Shown: in pieces, positions 40,020 through 49,064 of the stretch | Layout: the number at the start of each line of letters is the position of its first letter | Numbering within the stretch: the first letter of the stretch is position 1 | Origin: Sulfurisoma sp. | GTDB taxonomy: Bacteria; Pseudomonadota; Gammaproteobacteria; Burkholderiales; Rhodocyclaceae | Direction: 5' to 3' | Length of the DNA stretch: 54,381 nucleotides | Assembly (NCBI GenBank): GCA_030691075.1 | Contig: JAUYFI010000080.1 | Span: 1-54,381 of the forward strand | Translations under genes and position numbers: made by a program | Notes under the pieces: model-generated | Seen by the model: only the letters and a program-made list of their open reading frames with translations | Databases searched by the model: none | What the model was told of the DNA's origin: nothing

Positions 40020-40738
40020 TCGATCATGCGGCAGCCCGTGGCATCGCACGCCAGGTAGCCACCCCGCTCGGTCCATTCCGGCAGCACCCAGCGCTCAAAG
40101 GGGCGACCGTCGATGTCCACCGCATGGCGCGCCGGCCGGTGGGTGTGGCCGTGGATCATGCGGCCGACCTCGTGGCAGCGGAAGGCCGCGAGGACCGACG
40201 CCGCGGCGACGTCCATGATCTCGTAGGGTTTTCCCTGCTTCTCGCGTTCGCTGCTGGCGCGCAGTTGTTCGATGCGGGCGCGGCGCTCAGGCCAAGGCAG
40301 GGCGAGGAACTCGCGCCGCCAGCGATCATTGCGGACCATGGCGCGGAAACGCTGGTAGTCGGCGTCGTCGGTGCACAGCGTGTCGCCGTGCAGCAGCAGG
40401 GTCTTTGTCCCGGCGAGGTCGACGACGATTTCGTCGGGCAGCAGGCGCGCGCCGGTCGCCGCGAAGAAATCGGCGCCGACGAGGAAGTCGCGGTTGCCCG
40501 GCAGGAAGAAAATCGCCGTGCCGCCAGCGCCGACTTTTTGTATCGCGGCGCAGAGGCGGGCGTTGAAGGGGTCGGCGAGATCGCCCAACACGTCATCGCC
40601 CGGCCAGTATTCGAAGACGTCGCCGAGCAGGTACAGCGCCTCGGCCTGCCGCGCCGGCCCGGCGAGAAAGCGCTCGAACAAATGCACTGTGCCCGGGCGG
40701 GCCGGGCACAGATGCAGGTCGGAGGCCAGAAGTATCAA
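40007..40738 (-). CDS. lpxH: UDP-2,3-diacylglucosamine diphosphatase
   Basis: 243 residues from a TTG start ten bases after ppiB ([16 protein letters not shown], matching the usual start). It hydrolyses UDP-2,3-diacylglucosamine to lipid X in lipid A synthesis. Calcineurin-like metal-binding motifs are all present: [32 protein letters not shown] and IHGHTHRPA. An R1 repeat copy at 40514-40539 encodes KVGAGGTAI just before the GNRDF motif without changing length against E. coli LpxH. Confidence 0.96.
40514..40539 (+). repeat. Dispersed short repeat R1, copy antisense in lpxH
   Basis: 26 bases identical to the folC copy at 33422-33447. It reads antisense to lpxH, so the two genes translate it into unrelated peptides (KVGAGGTA in LpxH, RRAASADF in FolC). 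Confidence 0.9.
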
Positions 40739-40748
40739 GGCCGAGAAA

Positions 40749-41252
40749 TCAGACGACTTCGGCCTTCTCGATCACCACGTCCTCGACCGGCACGTCCTGG
40801 TGGGAGCCCTTGTTGCCGGTCTTGACGGCGCGGATAGTGTCGACCACGTCCATGCCCTCGACCACTTGGGCGAAGACGCAGTAGCCCCAGCCGCTGCCGC
40901 TCGGGGATTTGAAGTCGAGGAAGTCGTTGTCGACGGTGTTGATGAAGAACTGCGCCGTGGCCGAGTGCGGATCGCCGGTGCGGGCCATGGCGACGCTGCC
41001 GCGCTTGTTCTTGAGGCCCGCTTTTGAACTCATTTCGGCTTCGTTCTCGATCGGCTCGCCGACAGGCTTCTGCTTCATGCCAGGCTCGAAGCCGCCGCAC
41101 TGGATCATGAAGTCCTTGATGACGCGGTGGAACACGGTGTTGTCGTAGTGGCCGGCGGTCACGTAGTCGATGAAGTTCTGCGCCGACTTGGGGGCCGCAT
41201 CAAAGTTGGGTTCGATGGCGATGGCGCCGAGGCTGGTGGTGAGCTTGATCAT
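40749..41252 (-). CDS. ppiB: Cytoplasmic peptidyl-prolyl cis-trans isomerase (cyclophilin B type)
   Basis: 167 residues from [20 protein letters not shown] with no signal peptide. Cyclophilin motifs: [40 protein letters not shown] and [18 protein letters not shown]. It catalyses prolyl isomerisation in the cytoplasm. It begins one base before the ppiA stop codon region ends (gap of one base), a ppiA-ppiB pair likely from duplication. The longer open frame reaching 41537 is a shadow of ppiA. Confidence 0.96.
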   Translation of the reverse strand: MIKLTTSLGAIAIEPNFDAAPKSAQNFIDYVTAGHYDNTVFHRVIKDFMIQCGGFEPGMKQKPVGEPIENEAEMSSKAGLKNKRGSVAMARTGDPHSATAQFFINTVDNDFLDFKSPSGSGWGYCVFAQVVEGMDVVDTIRAVKTGNKGSHQDVPVEDVVIEKAEVV

Positions 41253-41253
41253 G

Positions 41254-41823
41254 TTATTTCTTGTCTGAAAGGAGTTTGACGGATTCGATGATGACCGGCG
41301 TGGTCGGCACGTTCTGGTGGAAGCCGGCGTTGCCGGTGGGGACCTTGGCGAGCTTGCTGATGATGTCCATGCCCTGCGTGACCTTGCCGAACACGGCATA
41401 GCCCCAGCCGTTGCCGCTCGGGGCCTTGAAGTCGAGGAAGGCGTTGTCCTTGAGGTTGATGAAGAACTGCGCCGAAGCCGAGTGTGGGTCGGAGGTGCGG
41501 GCCATCGCCAATGTGCCGGTCTGATTCCTGAGGCCATTCGCGGCCTCGTTCTGGATGGTCGCGCGCGCCTCCTTCTGTTTCATGTCGGGCGTGAAACCGC
41601 CGCCCTGGATCATGAAGTTGTCGATGACGCGATGGAAGATCGTGCCGGCGAAGAATCCGTCCTTGACGTACTGCAGGAAGTTTTCGACGGTCTTCGGCGC
41701 CTTGTCGGCGTAGAGCTCGATGGTGATCGTCCCCTGGCTGGTCTTCATTTCGACCACGGGGTTGGCGGCCAAGGCCGAGAGGGAAATGCAAAGGGCGGCG
41801 GCTGCCGCCAACAACTTCTTCAT
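41254..41823 (-). CDS. ppiA: Periplasmic peptidyl-prolyl cis-trans isomerase (cyclophilin A type)
   Basis: 189 residues from [20 protein letters not shown], a clear Sec signal peptide cleaved near ALA-AN. The cyclophilin core has [40 protein letters not shown] and [17 protein letters not shown], closely parallel to the neighbouring cytoplasmic paralogue. It folds proline-containing proteins in the periplasm. The open frame continues upstream to 42405, but the signal peptide fixes the start. It lies 29 bases after the L,D-transpeptidase gene. Confidence 0.96.
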   Translation of the reverse strand: MKKLLAAAAALCISLSALAANPVVEMKTSQGTITIELYADKAPKTVENFLQYVKDGFFAGTIFHRVIDNFMIQGGGFTPDMKQKEARATIQNEAANGLRNQTGTLAMARTSDPHSASAQFFINLKDNAFLDFKAPSGNGWGYAVFGKVTQGMDIISKLAKVPTGNAGFHQNVPTTPVIIESVKLLSDKK

Positions 41824-41852
41824 GGGAAAACTCCTGAAAAAACGGGCTGCAC

Positions 41853-43049
41853 TCAGGCCGCGCCCTCGTGAATGATCTTCCAGCGCCCGTCTTCCTTGAT
41901 CCAGTACTGGCGCTTTTTCATCGCGTTCGAGAGGTTGCTGCTCTTGTAGTCCTGATCGAAGGTGACGACGACGTATTCTTCCTTGCCGGGATTGCGGAAC
42001 ATGCTGATGTCGCCGGTGCCGACCTTGATCCAACTCTTGGCGGCATTGACCTTGCGCTTCTGTTCGATCCAGGCCTGCAGGCCCTGGCTGTCCGCCTGGA
42101 ACTTGTTGGAGTAGTGGCGGGCGTAGCGGTCGGTGTCGCGACTCTCCCAATCGCGGCGCCACTCGTCGATCATGGACAGCAGCGACTGCCGTTCCGCCTG
42201 CCAGTCGTCGAGTGACAGCCATTCGATCGAGTTGCTGATGATGACGGGCGTGAGGCCGATCTGCAGGTTCTTGGAGAGCGCGTCGAGGTCCTGGTTGGCC
42301 AGCACCACGCAGCCGTCGGAGGACTTGGGCGGGCGCGAGAAGGTGTCGGAGGGCGTGCCGTGCAGCCAGATGCCGTGGCCGTTGCGGCCCTGGCGCTTGT
42401 CCCACTCGTTGGGGTAGTTGATGGGGAAGGCGCCGCTGCCGTAGAAGTCGGTGAGCTTTTTCCGCGGCAGGCTGGAGGTGACGTGATAGACGCCGATGGG
42501 CGTCTTCTTGTCGCCTTCCTTGAGTTTCTCGTCGCCGAGCTTGCCGTGCGAGATGTAGTAGTCGGCGACGAAGCGCGGCGTGCCCTTGTCGTTCTGATAG
42601 ACGTAGAGCCGCGCCTTCCGGGTGTCGACGACGATAGCGTATTTCTGGTCGGCCTGCATCTGCAGCAGATAGCGCGGCACGTAGTCGGCGGCGGGCTTGG
42701 TCTTGTAGGCTTTCAGCCGGGCCAGCGCCTCTTCGCGCAGGTCGGCAACCTTATCCTGCTGCTGTCCGCCCATAGCGCCTTCGCCGAAGGTCTTGAGCTG
42801 CTTGCTGCGTGCCAGCAGCAGGTCGCCCTTGATCAGGTGGGCAAGACGGAAGTTCGGGTAGGCCTTGAGCAGGTCGTCGGTCTGCCGCAGCGCGGCTTCC
42901 CACTTGTTGGCCTCGATCTGCTGGAAGACGTTCGCCAGCAGCGGCTCGGGGCCGGAATCGGTGTAACGCGCGGTGCCGGCGGCGAAGGCGCCCGTCGCGC
43001 AGGCGGCGAAGGCCAGCAGGATGAGGCGAAGGCGCAGCGCCTTGAGCAT
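41853..43049 (-). CDS. L,D-transpeptidase with C-terminal NTF2-like (Cds6) domain
   Basis: 398 residues from the ATG at 43049, which shares its A with the upstream TAA (TAATG). A signal peptide ([20 protein letters not shown]) and an N-terminal helical repeat region lead to a YkuD domain at about 120-260. Its catalytic motif is HGIWLHGTP followed by [10 protein letters not shown]. The last 110 residues (from [20 protein letters not shown]) form an NTF2-like domain. It may cross-link peptidoglycan or attach proteins to it in the periplasm. The upstream TPR protein carries a similar C-terminal domain, and the two are translationally coupled. Confidence 0.93.
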   Translation of the reverse strand: MLKALRLRLILLAFAACATGAFAAGTARYTDSGPEPLLANVFQQIEANKWEAALRQTDDLLKAYPNFRLAHLIKGDLLLARSKQLKTFGEGAMGGQQQDKVADLREEALARLKAYKTKPAADYVPRYLLQMQADQKYAIVVDTRKARLYVYQNDKGTPRFVADYYISHGKLGDEKLKEGDKKTPIGVYHVTSSLPRKKLTDFYGSGAFPINYPNEWDKRQGRNGHGIWLHGTPSDTFSRPPKSSDGCVVLANQDLDALSKNLQIGLTPVIISNSIEWLSLDDWQAERQSLLSMIDEWRRDWESRDTDRYARHYSNKFQADSQGLQAWIEQKRKVNAAKSWIKVGTGDISMFRNPGKEEYVVVTFDQDYKSSNLSNAMKKRQYWIKEDGRWKIIHEGAA

Positions 43050-44173
43050 TAGTTTCCTATTTTCTCTTGTTGGATCAGCCACTTGCCGTCACGCCGAACC
43101 AGTTCCAGCACCTTGTTGCTGGAAGTCTTGAGCGAGGCCGACTTGTAGTGCTGGCGGAACTTGGCGGTAGCGCGGTCGGCACCGTCGAGGCTGACGCGCA
43201 GATTATCAAAGCCGACCTGGATCGCGCCGGGTTTGGCGATGCGCTTCTGGCGTTCGCTTTCCCAGATGGAGCGGGATTCGCCGCCGGGGGTCTTGAAGTC
43301 CTTGGCATAGTGCGCGAGGTAGTTCTTGACGTCCTTCTTCGACCAGTCGGCGGCCCATGCGCCGACGACCTTGGCGATTTCGGCGTTGGCATCGCCCGAC
43401 GGGGCGGCCGGCCTGGTTTCGACCGGAGGTTTCGGCTCGGCGGCGGGTTTGGCTTCAACCACCGGCTTGGCCGGCGCGGTAGTCGCCGGAGAAGTCGGAG
43501 CTGGCGCCACGGCGACCGGCGCGACAATGGCGGGCTTGGGTTCGGGGGCGGCGACGGGCTTGATCTCGACCGGCTTGGTTTCTGCGACCTTCACCTCGAC
43601 AACGGCCGGCTTGACGGCAACGGGTCGGACACCGGGGCGCGTGCCCATCAGGTCGCGGATCATCGCCAGCTTGGACTGGGCGCTGGCATTACCCTTGTCG
43701 AGTTGCAGGGCCTTGTCGTAGGCCTGGCTGGCCATCCGCGCGTAGATGTCGCCGAGATTCTCGTGGGCGGTGGCGTAGGACGGGTGGGTGCGGATCGCCA
43801 TCTCCAGCGCCTGCTTGGCCTTGTCGTACTGCTTCTGTTGGGCGTGGATCACGGCCAGGTTATTGTAGGGCTCGGGCAGCTCGGGGTAATCCTCGGTGAG
43901 CTTGGTGAAAACGCCGATCGCATCATTGGTTTTGCCCATCTCGGTGAGGATCAGGCCCTTGAGGAAGCGGCCCTGCGCGTCCTTGGGCTTGCCGGACAGA
44001 TGCCGGTCGACCTGGTCGAGAGCCTGGGCGTGCTGTCCCTGCTTGAGGAAGCGCTGGGCGTCTTGCAGGTTGTCGGCGCGGGCCGGCGGCGACAGCAGCG
44101 TCAGGCTGGCCCAGCCGGCGAAGGCGACGGCGAGGAGAGTCTTGCGGAACGGGAAATCGCGGAAATTGAGCAT
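43049..44173 (-). CDS. Exported TPR protein with C-terminal NTF2-like (Cds6) domain
   Basis: 374 residues. A signal peptide ([20 protein letters not shown], cleavage near ARA-D) is followed by about three TPR units (residues 35-165, for example [20 protein letters not shown]). A long Pro/Ala/Val/Lys linker rich in KPV and EPKP comes next. The C-terminal 110 residues ([20 protein letters not shown] to [13 protein letters not shown]) resemble the C-terminal domain of the L,D-transpeptidase encoded next. It is probably a periplasmic partner or scaffold for that enzyme (inference). It is divergent from cysS, with 138 bases between the starts. Confidence 0.85.
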   Translation of the reverse strand: MLNFRDFPFRKTLLAVAFAGWASLTLLSPPARADNLQDAQRFLKQGQHAQALDQVDRHLSGKPKDAQGRFLKGLILTEMGKTNDAIGVFTKLTEDYPELPEPYNNLAVIHAQQKQYDKAKQALEMAIRTHPSYATAHENLGDIYARMASQAYDKALQLDKGNASAQSKLAMIRDLMGTRPGVRPVAVKPAVVEVKVAETKPVEIKPVAAPEPKPAIVAPVAVAPAPTSPATTAPAKPVVEAKPAAEPKPPVETRPAAPSGDANAEIAKVVGAWAADWSKKDVKNYLAHYAKDFKTPGGESRSIWESERQKRIAKPGAIQVGFDNLRVSLDGADRATAKFRQHYKSASLKTSSNKVLELVRRDGKWLIQQEKIGN

Positions 44174-44311
44174 GGTATACTTGCGTCGAAGCTGCGCCAG
44201 ACGGTCGGATTTGACTGGCGATTCTATCAAGAAGGCGCCCCTCGCCACAACTTTCGGGGCCTGCGGAAGGCCGGAGAACGGCCGCTTTCCCTTACCTGTT
44301 TTCCCTTCGGC

Positions 44312-45700
44312 ATGCTCAAGCTCTATAACTCCCTGCACCGCGAGATTCAGGATTTCGCGCCGATCGAGCCGGGGCGCGTCCGCATGTATGTCTGCGGCAT
44401 GACGGTCTACGATTACTGCCATCTCGGCCACGCCCGCGTCATGGTGGTGTTCGACATGGTGGCGCGCTGGCTGCGCGCCAGCGGCTTCGACGTCACCTAT
44501 GTGCGCAACATCACCGACATTGACGACAAGATCATCAGGCGCGCCTTTGATGCCGGCGAGTCGATCCGCGGTCTCACCGACCGCTTCATCGCATTCATGA
44601 ACGAGGACGCGGAGGCGCTGGGCGTGCTCAAGCCCGACTTCGAGCCGCGCGCCACCGAATACGTGCCGCAGATGCTGGTCATGATCGGCCAGCTGGAAGC
44701 AAACGGCCTTGCCTATCAGGCCGGCGAGGCCAGGGATGGCGACGTCTGCTATGCCGTGCGCAAGTTCGAGGGCTACGGCAAGCTTTCCGGCAAGTCGCTG
44801 GAGGATCTGCGCGCCGGCGAGCGCGTCGAGGTGCGCGAGGGCAAGCGCGATCCGCTCGACTTCGTGCTGTGGAAGGGCGCCAAGGCGAGCGATCCGGCCG
44901 AGGCGCAATGGGATTCGCCCTGGGGCCGCGGCCGGCCGGGCTGGCACATCGAGTGCTCGGCGATGGGCGCGGACATCCTCGGCAAGCATTTCGACATCCA
45001 CGGCGGCGGCCAGGACTTGCAGTTTCCGCACCACGAGAACGAGATCGCCCAGTCCGAAGGCGCCCACCGGTGCGCGTTCGTCAATTACTGGATGCACAAC
45101 GGCTTCGTCCGCGTCGACGACGAGAAGATGTCGAAGTCGCTCGGCAACTTCTTCACCATCCGCGAGGTGCTGAAGACCTATGACGCCGAGGTTGTGCGCT
45201 TCTTCATCCTGCGCGCCCATTACCGCAGCCCGCTCAACTACTCCGACGCCCATCTCGACGACGCGCGCGGTGCGCTGACGCGTCTCTACACTGCGCTGAA
45301 GGGATGTGCAGCCGAGGGCCGGCTGGACTGGGACGAGCCGCACGCGCGGCGCTTCAAGGCGGCGCTGGACAACGACTTCGGCACCCCCGAGGCGATGGCC
45401 GTGCTGTTCGACCTCGCCAACGAATTGAATCGCGGCCGCGATCCCCGCCTGGCCGTCCAGCTCAAGGGCCTGGGCGGCGTGCTGGGTCTGTTGCGGCGCG
45501 ATCCCGTCGAATTCCTGCAGGCCGCGCCGAGTGCGGCGGGCGATCTCGCGACCGAAGACATCGAAGCGCGCATCGCCGCCCGCGCCGCCGCCAAAAAGGC
45601 GAAAAATTTCGCCGAGTCGGATCGCATTCGCGACGAACTCAAGGCCGCCGGCATCGTGCTCGAGGACGGGCCGCGGGGCACCGCCTGGCGGCGCGCCTAG
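44312..45700 (+). CDS. cysS: Cysteinyl-tRNA synthetase
   Basis: 462 residues from [20 protein letters not shown]. Class I signatures: zinc cysteine and HIGH-like box in [20 protein letters not shown], zinc site [15 protein letters not shown], and KMSKS in [40 protein letters not shown] is also diagnostic. The open frame extends back to 43067 antisense to the TPR gene; the family start is at 44312. It is divergent from the TPR/L,D-transpeptidase set. Confidence 0.98.
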   Translation: MLKLYNSLHREIQDFAPIEPGRVRMYVCGMTVYDYCHLGHARVMVVFDMVARWLRASGFDVTYVRNITDIDDKIIRRAFDAGESIRGLTDRFIAFMNEDAEALGVLKPDFEPRATEYVPQMLVMIGQLEANGLAYQAGEARDGDVCYAVRKFEGYGKLSGKSLEDLRAGERVEVREGKRDPLDFVLWKGAKASDPAEAQWDSPWGRGRPGWHIECSAMGADILGKHFDIHGGGQDLQFPHHENEIAQSEGAHRCAFVNYWMHNGFVRVDDEKMSKSLGNFFTIREVLKTYDAEVVRFFILRAHYRSPLNYSDAHLDDARGALTRLYTALKGCAAEGRLDWDEPHARRFKAALDNDFGTPEAMAVLFDLANELNRGRDPRLAVQLKGLGGVLGLLRRDPVEFLQAAPSAAGDLATEDIEARIAARAAAKKAKNFAESDRIRDELKAAGIVLEDGPRGTAWRRA

Positions 45701-45770
45701 CAGCCTGTCGGACGCCGGCCCGGTGGCGCCGGAGGCCACGGCGTGCCGGTCGGGGCAAAATTCGCGAAAT

Positions 45771-45784
45771 TTGATGTTTATCAA
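45771..45784. promoter_or_regulatory. FNR/Dnr-type box upstream of nirS
   Basis: TTGATGTTTATCAA is a perfect match to the palindromic FNR consensus TTGAT-N4-ATCAA. It is centred about 92 bases before the nirS ATG. FNR, Anr or Dnr/NnrR regulators activate denitrification genes from such sites under low oxygen or NO. A -10 at the standard spacing is not obvious; TACCAT at 45817-45822 is the best but sits about 10 bases further than usual. Confidence 0.88.
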
Positions 45785-45820
45785 ACAAAACCCCTTTGCG
45801 AGGGAGGATGCTGCCGTACC

Positions 45821-45840
45821 ATAGGTGTCGCTGCACCTAT
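45821..45840 (+). promoter_or_regulatory. Stem-loop in the nirS leader
   Basis: ATAGGTG and CACCTAT are perfect 7-bp inverted arms around a TCGCTG loop. The element lies between the FNR box and the nirS ribosome binding site. It could be an mRNA 5' hairpin or a second operator. Function unknown. Confidence 0.45.
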
Positions 45841-45869
45841 CTACGATCAATTACGGGGAGCCTCAGGAC

Positions 45870-47567
45870 ATGAAGACGCGCAAGCTCGTTAGTTCTTTGA
45901 AGTACGCTTTGCTGCCGGCCGCGCTGTTTGGCGCCTTCGGCAGTGCCTTGGCGCAGGCGCCGGCCGCCTCGCCGACGCTGACGGCCGACGAAAAGGCCCA
46001 GGCCAAGAAAATCTACTTCGAGCGTTGCGCCGGCTGCCACGGCGTGCTGCGCAAGGGTGCCACCGGCAAGAACCTCGAGCCGCACTGGAGCAAGAAGTTG
46101 CCGGACGGATCCACCCAGGAAGGTGGCACGCTCAAACTCGGCCAGAACCGCCTCGAGAAGATCATTGCCTATGGTACCGAGGGTGGCATGGTGAACTTCG
46201 ACGACATCCTGTCGAAGCAGGAACTTGAGTTGATGGCCAAGTACATCATGAACACGCCGGATGTGCCGCCCGAGTACAGCTTCAAGGACACCATGGACTC
46301 CTGGAAGGTGATCGTTCCGGTGAAGGATCGTCCGACCAAGCAGATGAACAAGTACAACCTCAAGAACATGTTCTCGGTCACCCTGCGCGATACCGGCGAA
46401 GTGGCGCTGATCGACGGCGACACCAAGGATATCCGCAGCATCGTCAAGACCGGCTACGCGGTGCATATCTCGCGTCTGTCCAAGTCCGGCCGCTATGTGT
46501 ATGTGATCGGTCGCGATGGTCGTTTGAGCCTGATCGACCTGTGGATGGAGAAGCCCGCCGTGGTCGCCGAACTCAAGATCGGCTTCGACGCGCGTTCGGT
46601 CGATACCTCCAAGTTCAAGGGCTTCGAGGACAAATACGCCATCGCCGGCTCCTACTGGCCGCCCCAGTATGTGATCATGGATGGCGACACGCTGAAGCCG
46701 CTCAAGGTCGTCAGCACCCGCGGCATGACCGTGGATGGCGAGTATCACCCCGAGCCGCGCGTAGCCTCGATCGTTTCCTCCGAGATCAAGCCCGAGTGGG
46801 TTGTGAATATCAAGGAAACCGGCCAGATCCTGCTGGTGGATTACAGCGACATCAAGAACCTGAAGACCACCACCATCGAGTCCGCCAAGTTCCTGCATGA
46901 CGGCGGCTGGGATGCCTCCAAGCGCTACTTCCTGGTGGCGGCCAATGCTTCCAACAAGGTCGCGGTAGTGGATACCAAGCTGGGCAAGCTGGCCGCCCTG
47001 ATCGACACCAAGAAGCTCCCGCACCCCGGTCGTGGCGCCAACTTCGTGCATCCGCAGTTCGGTCCCGTCTGGGCCACCGGCCACCTTGGCGCCGATGTCG
47101 TGACGCTGATCAGCACGGCCTCGGACAATCCGAAGTTTGCCAAGTACAAGTCGCACAACTGGAAGGTCGTCCAGGAAATGAAGCACGTTCCGGGCAACCT
47201 GTTCGTCAAGACCCATCCGAAGTCCAAGCATTTCTGGGCCGACGCGCCGCAGAACCCCGAGAAGGTACTCGCGGAATCCGTGGTGGTGTGGGACATGGCC
47301 GACCTGTCCAAGCCGAAGAAGGTCATCAACGTCGCCAAGGACTCCGGCCTGCCCGAGACCAAGGCGACCCGTCGCGCCGTGCATCCCGAATACAGCGCCG
47401 ATGGCAAGGAAGTGTGGATCTCGCTGTGGGGCGGCAAGACCGACCAGTCGGCCATCGTGGTGTATGACGACGCGACGCTGGCCGTGAAGAAGGTGATCAC
47501 CGATCCGAAGATGATCACCCCGACCGGCAAGTTCAACGTCTACAACACTCAGCACGACATCTACTGA
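45870..47567 (+). CDS. nirS: Cytochrome cd1 nitrite reductase
   Basis: 565 residues from the ATG at 45870, with GGGGAG nine bases upstream. A signal peptide ends near SALAQA. An N-terminal cytochrome c domain has CAGCH (in YFERCAGCHGVLRKG), and an eight-bladed heme d1 beta-propeller follows (KYNLKNMFSVTLRDTGEVAL, VHISRLSKSGRYVYVIGRDG, HPEPRVASIVSS, GRGANFVHPQFGPVWATGHL). It reduces nitrite to NO in the periplasm. Codon use is smoother and less GC-extreme than neighbours, as often seen for a highly expressed gene. Frames before 45870 belong to the leader. A terminator follows. Confidence 0.98.
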   Translation: MKTRKLVSSLKYALLPAALFGAFGSALAQAPAASPTLTADEKAQAKKIYFERCAGCHGVLRKGATGKNLEPHWSKKLPDGSTQEGGTLKLGQNRLEKIIAYGTEGGMVNFDDILSKQELELMAKYIMNTPDVPPEYSFKDTMDSWKVIVPVKDRPTKQMNKYNLKNMFSVTLRDTGEVALIDGDTKDIRSIVKTGYAVHISRLSKSGRYVYVIGRDGRLSLIDLWMEKPAVVAELKIGFDARSVDTSKFKGFEDKYAIAGSYWPPQYVIMDGDTLKPLKVVSTRGMTVDGEYHPEPRVASIVSSEIKPEWVVNIKETGQILLVDYSDIKNLKTTTIESAKFLHDGGWDASKRYFLVAANASNKVAVVDTKLGKLAALIDTKKLPHPGRGANFVHPQFGPVWATGHLGADVVTLISTASDNPKFAKYKSHNWKVVQEMKHVPGNLFVKTHPKSKHFWADAPQNPEKVLAESVVVWDMADLSKPKKVINVAKDSGLPETKATRRAVHPEYSADGKEVWISLWGGKTDQSAIVVYDDATLAVKKVITDPKMITPTGKFNVYNTQHDIY

Positions 47568-47590
47568 TCGTCGTTCAGGGTAACGACCAA

Positions 47591-47623
47591 CCGGGGGCCG
47601 GAGCAATCCGGCCTCCGGTTTTT
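47591..47623 (+). terminator. Rho-independent terminator after nirS
   Basis: A GC-rich stem (CCGG, one wobble, GGCCGGA, loop GCAA, TCCGGCC, CCGG) followed by TTTTT, 24 bases after the nirS stop. It would separate nirS from the downstream cytochrome gene, which has its own FNR-type promoter. Confidence 0.88.
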
Positions 47624-47634
47624 CATTTGATTTC

Positions 47635-47677
47635 TTGAGTGTCGTCAACCCCCGAATGCGGCACGGCGTTCTAAAAT
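47635..47677 (+). promoter_or_regulatory. FNR/Dnr-type promoter for the nirS-linked cytochrome gene
   Basis: TTGAGTGTCGTCAA (47635-47648) fits TTGAT-N4-GTCAA with one mismatch. A TAAAAT hexamer at 47672-47677 is placed so that the box is centred near -41.5, the classical class II activator position. The AAGGAG ribosome binding site (47701-47706) and ATG follow. Confidence 0.7.
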
Positions 47678-47713
47678 CGACAGTGTCTGGCCACTTCAAC
47701 CAAGGAGTCTGAA

Positions 47714-48577
47714 ATGCACAAGAAGCTCATCGTTTCCTCGATCGCCGCGATGCTGGCCTGCGGCGCCGGCAACGCGCTGGCCGCCCCCGACTGGGGGAAG
47801 GTGCCGAGCAAGAAAATCACGGTGTTCTATCCTGGCGTGTCGCCGATCGAGTGGATCACCAAGGGCACCGAGCACGGCGGCGCCAAGGGCATGAAAAAGG
47901 GCGAAAGCTGCGCCAGCTGCCACGACGAGGAAGCCGCCGACATGGGCAAGAAGATGGTCACCGGCCAGAAGCTCGAACCCAAGGTCATCAAGGGCAAGGC
48001 GGGTTCGATTCCCGTGACGGTGCAGGCGGCCAACGACGGCGCCAACCTCTACATGCGTTTCACCTGGAAGCAGCCCGCGGCCAGCGGCGGCGGTGACGAC
48101 AAGGAAAATGCCGTCAAGCTCGCCTTCATGCTCGAGGACAACAAGATCGAACGCGCCAATCTCTCCGGCTGCTGGGAAACCTGCCACCAGGATTCGCGCA
48201 CCATGCCCGAGGGCAAGGACGACAAGAAGACCAAGTATGTGACCGGCGGCAGCGTCGCCAGCGGCAAGTACTACGACCTGCTGCAGTGGAAGAGCAAGGG
48301 CAAGCCGGCCGATGGCTACGTCGCCGACAAGCGCGTGATGGAAGGCGGCAAGGGCCTGATCGAAGCCAAGGGCGAGCAGAAGGGCGACACCTGGACGGTC
48401 ACCTTCACCCGCAAGCTCGCTGGCGGCGGCGAAGGCGATATCGCTATGGCGTCCGGCAAGGTCTACAACTTCGGCTTCGCCATTCACGATGACCACGCGG
48501 CCGGCCGCTTCCACCACGTCTCGCTCGGCTACACCCTGGGCATCGACGCCAAGGCCGACATCACCGCCGGCAAGTGA
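47714..48577 (+). CDS. Periplasmic cytochrome, ethylbenzene-dehydrogenase heme-subunit-like
   Basis: 287 residues. A signal peptide MHKKLIVSSIAAMLACGAGN ends near ALA-AP. A standard heme c motif is in GESCASCHDEEAADMGKK. A second motif, SGCWETCHQDSRTMPEG, has three residues between the cysteines (CX3CH). The rest, with GANLYMRFTWKQPAASGGGD and GKVYNFGFAIHDDHAAGRFH then HVSLGYTLG, resembles the heme-binding subunit of ethylbenzene-dehydrogenase-type enzymes. Between nirS and nirC it is likely an electron donor to NirS or a nitrite/NO-linked cytochrome (inference). It has its own FNR-type promoter and a terminator behind. Confidence 0.82.
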   Translation: MHKKLIVSSIAAMLACGAGNALAAPDWGKVPSKKITVFYPGVSPIEWITKGTEHGGAKGMKKGESCASCHDEEAADMGKKMVTGQKLEPKVIKGKAGSIPVTVQAANDGANLYMRFTWKQPAASGGGDDKENAVKLAFMLEDNKIERANLSGCWETCHQDSRTMPEGKDDKKTKYVTGGSVASGKYYDLLQWKSKGKPADGYVADKRVMEGGKGLIEAKGEQKGDTWTVTFTRKLAGGGEGDIAMASGKVYNFGFAIHDDHAAGRFHHVSLGYTLGIDAKADITAGK

Positions 48578-48622
48578 CGTACTGAGCGGCCGATGCTCTC
48601 CCACATGAAGTGGGCGCGAATC

Positions 48623-48653
48623 GGGGTGGCCTTGGTGGCTGCCCCTTTTCTTT
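48623..48653 (+). terminator. Probable terminator after the cytochrome gene
   Basis: GGGG, two unpaired bases, GCC, loop, GGC, two unpaired bases, CCCC, then TTTTCTTT. It lies 45 bases after the stop. The internal mismatch makes it weaker than the nirS terminator. Confidence 0.55.
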
Positions 48654-48683
48654 AGTAGCCCCGCGCGCGGCTGTCGGGCCGAT

Positions 48684-48697
48684 TTGATGCGCGTCAA
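48684..48697. promoter_or_regulatory. FNR/Dnr-type box upstream of nirC
   Basis: TTGATGCGCGTCAA fits the Dnr-type consensus TTGAT-N4-GTCAA. It overlaps the first codons of the longest open frame for nirC, so the true nirC start must be downstream. A class II site would place the transcription start near 48732. Confidence 0.8.
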
Positions 48698-48731
48698 TGT
48701 CGCCGCTGTCCCGAACCGCCATCCTAGCGCC

Positions 48732-49064
48732 GTGAGCAATCGACGATTGGGACAGGGGGTACTTGCGCTGATGGTGGCTGGAATGGTTCACGCGGCGGAT
48801 CCTGATGCCGCCCGCCAGGGCGAGTTGATACGGCTGGTGCGCCAGGATTGCGGCTCCTGCCACGGCATGAACCTCACCGGCGGGCTCGGGATGCCGCTGA
48901 CTCCCGACGCTTTGCGCGACAAGCCCTTCGAAAGCCTGGTGGCGACGGTAGTGTATGGTCGTCCAGGCACGGCGATGCCGCCGTGGAAAACCATCATTTC
49001 CGAGGGCGACGCCGAGTGGATCGTGCGCCGCCTGATGCAGGGATTTCCCGTGGAGACCAGATGA
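48732..49064 (+). CDS. nirC: Periplasmic cytochrome c, NirC-type
   Basis: 110 residues from a GTG at 48732. The sequence SNRRLGQGVLALMVAGMVHA is a plausible signal peptide, cleaved near HAA-D. The heme c motif is CGSCH (RQDCGSCHGMNLTGG), and the distal methionine is probably in GRPGTAMPPWKTIISEGDAE. NirC-like cytochromes donate electrons to NirS or help in heme d1 biosynthesis. Longer starts at 48684/48687 are rejected because they overlap the FNR box. An ATG at 48771 has a better ribosome binding site but would lose the signal peptide. The stop overlaps nirF (ATGA). Confidence 0.85.
   Translation: MSNRRLGQGVLALMVAGMVHAADPDAARQGELIRLVRQDCGSCHGMNLTGGLGMPLTPDALRDKPFESLVATVVYGRPGTAMPPWKTIISEGDAEWIVRRLMQGFPVETR

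Noticed and set aside
43067-44311. N-terminal extension of the cysS frame to 877 codons
   Set aside because: The extension is antisense to the TPR gene and the conserved CysRS start is at 44312.
45837-47699. 620-codon minus-strand open frame across nirS
   Set aside because: Fully antisense to nirS, His/Leu/Gly-rich composition typical of shadow frames.
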